Shown here: positions 59,471 to 64,000 of the stretch, in pieces | How the letters are laid out: each line of letters starts with the position of its first letter | Numbering within the stretch: position 1 is the stretch's first letter | Assembly: GCA_964019165.1 (NCBI GenBank) | Contig: OZ025282.1 | Span: 8,611,529 to 8,675,528, forward strand | DNA: 64,000 bases | Direction: 5' to 3' | DNA from: Mastigias papua | Lineage: Eukaryota; Cnidaria; Scyphozoa; Rhizostomeae; Mastigiidae | Position numbers and translations under genes: made by a program | The notes under the pieces: model-generated | Told to the model about the DNA's origin: nothing | Databases searched by the model: none | Seen by the model: the letters and a program-made list of their open reading frames with translations, nothing else

Positions 59471-60910
59471 CTGGCATTTTGCGTTTTTACACTAGCTTTG
59501 CAATTATACATGCAAGGAGAAAGGAAGGGGATTTTCAATATTAGGAAGGGAGGTTTGAATAAAAAGATAGGGGAAAGAAACTTCTTTTTGCAATTTTGTT
59601 TTATACTTCCACTATTGTACAATTGACTTTTGGGGGACTGTTGCACTGATGTCTGGTCATTGGTTAGGGAAGCATTCTGACATTTAAGTACACTATTTTG
59701 TACTCTCTTTTCGTAACTAATCATGAAAGGAAATAGGAATGAACTTTTCAGTGTCAAGAAAAGAGATTTAGGCAAAAAGAAGACAAGGGAAGTACAGTTG
59801 AGCACCCCTACCCTCTTTGTGCTATTGCATAACAACCTCGTTACAGCTTACGTACAGTAGTTACATGCCTGTCCGTTGTCAGGCCTTAATGTACAGCAGA
59901 CGAGTAATATTGTAGTGAGAGACTAGGACTGATAACACCTAGTAAACATTTTGAATATTTGCATATAGTAGAAGAGGGTACAAACAATAACTTTGACGCT
60001 TAATCAAAACTGAGGCTTTCCTGCTTTTGAAGCGCAATTGGAGCTGTTCTATTGTCTTGTCTATAGCAGATTCAACCCGCTCATCTTTTTATTTGATATC
60101 AATTGATTGGAATTATCTAATTTCCATACCGATCAATGGTGATTTGGTACGCGATTTTGCAAAATCTTTGGTCCCCGATGTCATGTAAACCCTTCTGCCA
60201 TAATTGGCAATGCGATTCACCTGAAGAGAGTTTTTTGTTTATTGAGAATGAATGGAATTTGCATGCTGATCGTTGTGATGTGAGATCGTGATGAGCTCGT
60301 AGAAATAGACAAAGGACAAGGACTTCGGATTCTGTGACGTTTTGTAGCATATCAGTTTAAGCAGTTCCGTAGCTAGTGAGTCTACAAATCTGACTGACAA
60401 TACAGTGCACATGTTGATAATACAACAAATCACAAGTCGTGCTGGGTAATCAAATTTTTAAAAGCATTTGCCGTGTCCCCATAGATTGGAGATTCGTAAG
60501 CATGTACAAAGTTTCTTTAATTGGCACTAGCATTGTGTCCTGCTAGGATATTTATAGATAAAGTATTTTGCTGATATGAGAAGAATGGCCTAGTGTCTGT
60601 TTTAAGCATGGGGAGCTTCAACTACCAGCTTGTGTACTGAGTATGCATATCTCAAACCGGAATAGTGATACGAGCATAGAGGTGAATGAGATATTTTGTT
60701 GAGTCACTTGTGTTTCAACCTGAAATATTTAGTCGCATATTAAATGCAGTTGATACTCCAGATTATGTTTGAGTTTTTCAAAGAAGGACGGTATAGATTT
60801 TCTAGTAAATGTCTGTGCTGCCCGGATAGGAATAATAATATCTTCCAGCAGACTTCGACATGGCATTGTTAGAAGTTGATTTCTCCAAGCCTTGAGCTTG
60901 CTATGACTCG
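59471..60910. other. No feature recognised
   Basis: AT-rich DNA. The 127-codon antisense frame at 59452-59835 overlaps the MITE end and shows no domain. Confidence 0.45.
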
Positions 60911-60912
60911 CC

Positions 60913-61010
60913 TTCATTCATTCATTCATTCATCATTCATTCATTCATTTTTTCATTCATTCATTCATTCATTTATTCATTCATTCATCTATCCATGTAG
61001 TCATTCAGTC
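60913..61010. repeat. (ATTC)n tetramer array 1
   Basis: CATTCATTCATT units with a few variants (TTTTTT, CATCTATCC). Confidence 0.95.
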
Positions 61011-61284
61011 ATTTTTGACTTTATTCAATGGTATATTTGTAGTTTTTTTAATATTTGATCATCCTCTTCATTATACAACCTCTTCATTATACAGTTAATT
61101 AATTTGTTATTTTATACATTTGTGCAGTTTTGCTGTTCATCATTTGTTAGCTCATAAGTTCAGTCAGTTATTTGCTCATTCATTCATTGTTTCCTTGGTT
61201 TCTCAATGAGCAAAGATAATATTTGCTATTTTCTGTCATTCTGTCATTGCAAAAGTTAAGGGGCTCGAGCTTCTTTTGCATCCC

Positions 61285-61420
61285 GTTCATTCATTTATTC
61301 ATCCATCTATCTCTCCCTCCTATCCACCCACCCAGTCATCCATCCATTCATTCATTCATTCATTCATTCATTCATTCATTCATTCATCTATTCATTCATT
61401 CGTACATACATTCATTTGTT
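61285..61420. repeat. (ATTC)n tetramer array 2
   Basis: Begins with degenerate ATCCATC/ACCCACCC units and becomes perfect ATTC repeats around 61340-61385. About 275 bp from array 1 in the same orientation. Confidence 0.95.
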
Positions 61421-62200
61421 CACAGTTTTCTTAATTTCTCCTTGATCTGCGATTATCCAAGTGTTTTTACAATTTTCTGCCATTGCAAAATTTATCCACC
61501 GTCAACAGCCTTTACATCTTCTGTTTCTTCATTCATTTTTGCGTTTTTTTCTCTCCAACCAGTCATCCATCTTGGAAATCACGCCTATTAGAAAACCCAA
61601 CTTTCCGGAAGCTACAAAATAAGTTTTGCTGATATTTAGAAGAGGTCTTAACCTAACCCAATTTGCATGTTAAACTGATTTTAACCCAATCCTGTCACTC
61701 TCTAAGCCGATTTGAATATTAAATTTATACTTAAACCATTTTCTCATGTTTCCTTTATACCCCTTCTTCAAACCCATTGGAAACCTGGAAAATTCTCTTA
61801 ATGTAATGTGGTCAATAAGTAGCCATCCTAGACTGGATTATGCTTGAATTTATCTTTACTTTTAAGTTTGATTTATAGTCAACACAGCCGTTATTTCTAG
61901 AGAATGCAATTTTCTCTTGATTTCCGCCTTAATCCACCGTGAAGGGCAAATTAGTTCGCCAGAATGATTGTAATTTGTTGTCACTTATATCTGTCATGTT
62001 TAATTTCAGCATGGTATTTTTCATTCGAAATAATTCATTGATTTATTTGTAAAGTTTTGTTTTCTATGAAATTGTCTGAGGTTACTTCTCAGACATTGAA
62101 TTATATTGCCTATGATTATACCTTGTTCCTATTGGCCTTTGTCCGCATTGAAGCTGTCTTGAGAAAATCCAATGGTTCATTTATTTGACCGTTTTGCAGT
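61421..62200. other. No feature recognised
   Basis: AT-rich DNA between the tetramer arrays and the SINE. Confidence 0.45.
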
Positions 62201-62204
62201 ACTA

Positions 62205-62440
62205 TCTGTCGTGGTGGTGGAGTAGTGATTAGAGCGTTCTCTTCGCTGTCATAGGGTCGCAAGTTCAAACCCAGGCAGAGTCGTGACAAAGACTGTAAAT
62301 TGGTGCCCACTGCTTTATCTCCTAACGCTTATCGTGTAAGAATTGAATGGAGAACTTGAGCATGTGTAGCTACCGATGTACTAGCCCCTTACTGTAGCTT
62401 TCATTGCATCACTGGACGTGTGGCCTAGGACCATAGAAGC
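62205..62440 (+). repeat. tRNA-derived SINE
   Basis: A-box GGAGTAGTGATTAGAGCG (62218-62235) and B-box GGTCGCAAGTTCAAACCC (62254-62271) lie in tRNA order and spacing. The body has TTGGTGCCCACTGCTTTATC then TAACGCTTA, which resembles the conserved central part shared by several marine-invertebrate SINE families; that comparison is from memory. It is a different family from the 10.5 and 24.8 kb SINEs. It abuts the family B copy. Confidence 0.72.
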
Positions 62441-62495
62441 GGAGATCGCAGCAAAGTTACTTGGCCATAAGACGTTTCTAATAAGCGCCGTCCAA

Positions 62496-62844
62496 TGCAC
62501 ACTTTTTTCTAAGGATACCTATGTTTTCGCTGAGCCTATATTATTCTTAAATTATTCTTAAATTTTGCGATTTTGAGCATGTTCTTATTATCAGAAGTGC
62601 GCAACGGACACTCCCTAAAAAGTTACTGAGTCTCTTCATAACATAGTATCTGCCAGAGCGAATAATTGAAGCTCATGCTTGGTTTTGTTTTCTGAAGAAA
62701 ACTAAAGAAAACTCAAATTAGCAAAAAATTTAAGTTTTGATAAAGCTTGAACCTTGCATTATTCTTGACTTATTCTTAAACTTCGGTGAATTTGAGCCTT
62801 GATATTCTTATAGACTATATTCTTATAAAAAGATAGTGTGTGCC
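62496..62844. mobile_element. MITE family B, copy 2
   Basis: Left TGCACACTTTTTTCTAAGGA and right TCTTATAAAAAGATAGTGTG are inverse. The interior aligns with copy 1: GAGCATGTTCTTA, GACACTCCCTAAAAAGTTAC, AAATTAGCAAAAAATTTA, TTTGAGCCTTGATATTCTTA. Confidence 0.75.
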
Positions 62845-62849
62845 TCTAT

Positions 62850-64000
62850 TTTCAGCCAAATGTGCTGTGATGTATCCTCTTTAGGTATGCTATGCTGGAA
62901 AATTTTCATTTCTTTCCTGACCACCATAAGTGCGCCTGACGATGCCATTTATCGCCGTTGTTTCGAGCTGTTACTGTCTCATGTCTTCCAAACTTTCATT
63001 TGGTCTTGTACATTTTGCTACCTCCAACCGTGAGTCATCTAAGTCCTCTAGGGTTCATCCAGTTTGCCAATCATTTATTATTTGATTACTTCTCACTGCT
63101 CATTCATGCCTTAACTAATTCTTTTATCAATTTATCGTTGAGAATTTTGTCTCATTTTGTCTGTTTATTATTAGTTTAATTCACTGTCTACTAGCAAGCT
63201 TGTTCATTTTTATTTCTTTCAATATTGTTCAATATTGTTCAATATTCTATATCAACTCTTAATCGAGAAGCGTTGGTTTTGTCAAAGGCCTTTTATCAAA
63301 GGTGGGCTAAAAGCCTCCTAATGAGTTACAATTTTATGGTAAGAATAGCTCCATTCAAGGGCACGTTATCTTATCATTCGGTTTGTCCTTATCTTAATCA
63401 GCAAAAATACTGCACACAGAGATGGCTTGATCGACTCACTTTCAACTCCTTCTCTGCATAATCATCCCCTTAGTCAGTCGTACCAACTGCCTACAGCCTG
63501 CAATTGATTTTTCCTGTGACAGTCAGATTGAGGCATCTTGTCTTTGTTCGATATGGCCGTGACCCTCTACCCTCGTTGCCGATTCTATTTGCAATAGGAT
63601 CGGTACCTTTTGCTGCTTCGAATCACTTTAGAGTCACGAAAGAATACATCAATGGTAGTAGATATCCTGTGAGCATATAGGAGAGCCAGTATACCCTGGG
63701 CATACGCCATTCGCTTGTCAAACTGGAGCATCTTTGACGTAAACTTGCTATACCAAACTTGGAGAGGCTCGAAGCCATTCTTCTGTAGCCCCGCTGCATT
63801 CCACGGCCTTCATGCCAAAGATCTTTGGCGTAAAGAGACCGTCACAAATTCACTGCTGGCGTAATTTGACGCATTTTCCCTCTGCTTTGCCGGGTGGGGC
63901 ATTTTCTCCATTTATTTGAGCAAACATATAGTGCAATTTTTCTCATATCTAGGTATTCTAGCGTAAACACATGGAGGAGAAAAGTTATGGAGTGCAGCGT
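62850..64000. other. No feature recognised
   Basis: Short triple TTGTTCAATA repeat (63227-63246). The last 400 bp are somewhat richer in G+C, with loose echoes of TTTGGCGTAAA (63737, 63827, 63858), but no element or gene could be defined. Confidence 0.4.

Noticed and set aside
60913..61420. CRISPR-like alternation of repeats and spacers
   Set aside because: These are plain ATTC tetramer microsatellites in a eukaryotic sequence.
62211..62285. Genuine tRNA gene
   Set aside because: Only A and B boxes are present. The acceptor stem does not pair, and a SINE body follows.

Overview
The window looks like AT-rich (my estimate is roughly 60-65% A+T, not counted), intron- or intergenic-type DNA from an invertebrate animal. 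Support for a metazoan comes from a Penelope-like retroelement with a GIY-YIG endonuclease domain, tRNA-derived SINEs, hAT-, pogo- and Harbinger-type non-autonomous DNA transposons, a broken non-LTR reverse transcriptase, very long dinucleotide microsatellites, and a few metazoan-style splice-site pairs. I cannot name the taxon. No rRNA, genuine tRNA gene, CRISPR array, operon or complete protein-coding gene is visible. Nearly all longer open frames lie in simple repeats or are what random AT-rich sequence gives.

Layout. 0-9.5 kb: mostly featureless, with degraded MITE fragments and two copies of a dispersed repeat that I call family A. 9.5-14.5 kb: a strand-flipping pentamer microsatellite, an antisense tRNA-SINE, a 770-bp fold-back element and a (TATATG)n array. 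17.9-21.1 kb: three candidate exons whose phases are mutually compatible, separated by a ~290-bp (TA)n tract. 22-26.8 kb: a TA-flanked MITE, family A copies, SINEs, a small hAT element and a 660-bp pyrimidine tract. 30.7-31.5 kb: a two-level palindrome with perfect 188-bp inner arms and candidate hammerhead ribozymes, the most striking structure here. 34.8-40.6 kb: a 63-bp tandem duplication, MITE fragments, (TA)n and (CA)n arrays and a 584-bp nested-hairpin MITE with TAA target duplications. 41-45.8 kb: family B MITEs, one of them split by a second element, a decayed reverse transcriptase, and a (TGGGG)n tract inside another MITE. 46-51 kb: a perfect-looking 25-bp hairpin and a Harbinger-like MITE. 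52.7-54.6 kb: a Penelope-like insertion made of two head-to-head partial copies with a 12-bp target duplication, beside a second reverse-transcriptase relic. 55-64 kb: hAT and pogo MITEs, (ATTC)n arrays, a tRNA-SINE and a third family B copy.

The elements do not form a pathway. The window is a record of repeated insertion, inversion and microsatellite growth. Two themes recur. Inverted or fold-back structures are unusually common. Several (TA)n tracts sit next to short hairpins carrying the CTGA...GAAAC signature typical of Penelope-like elements and of hammerhead ribozymes.
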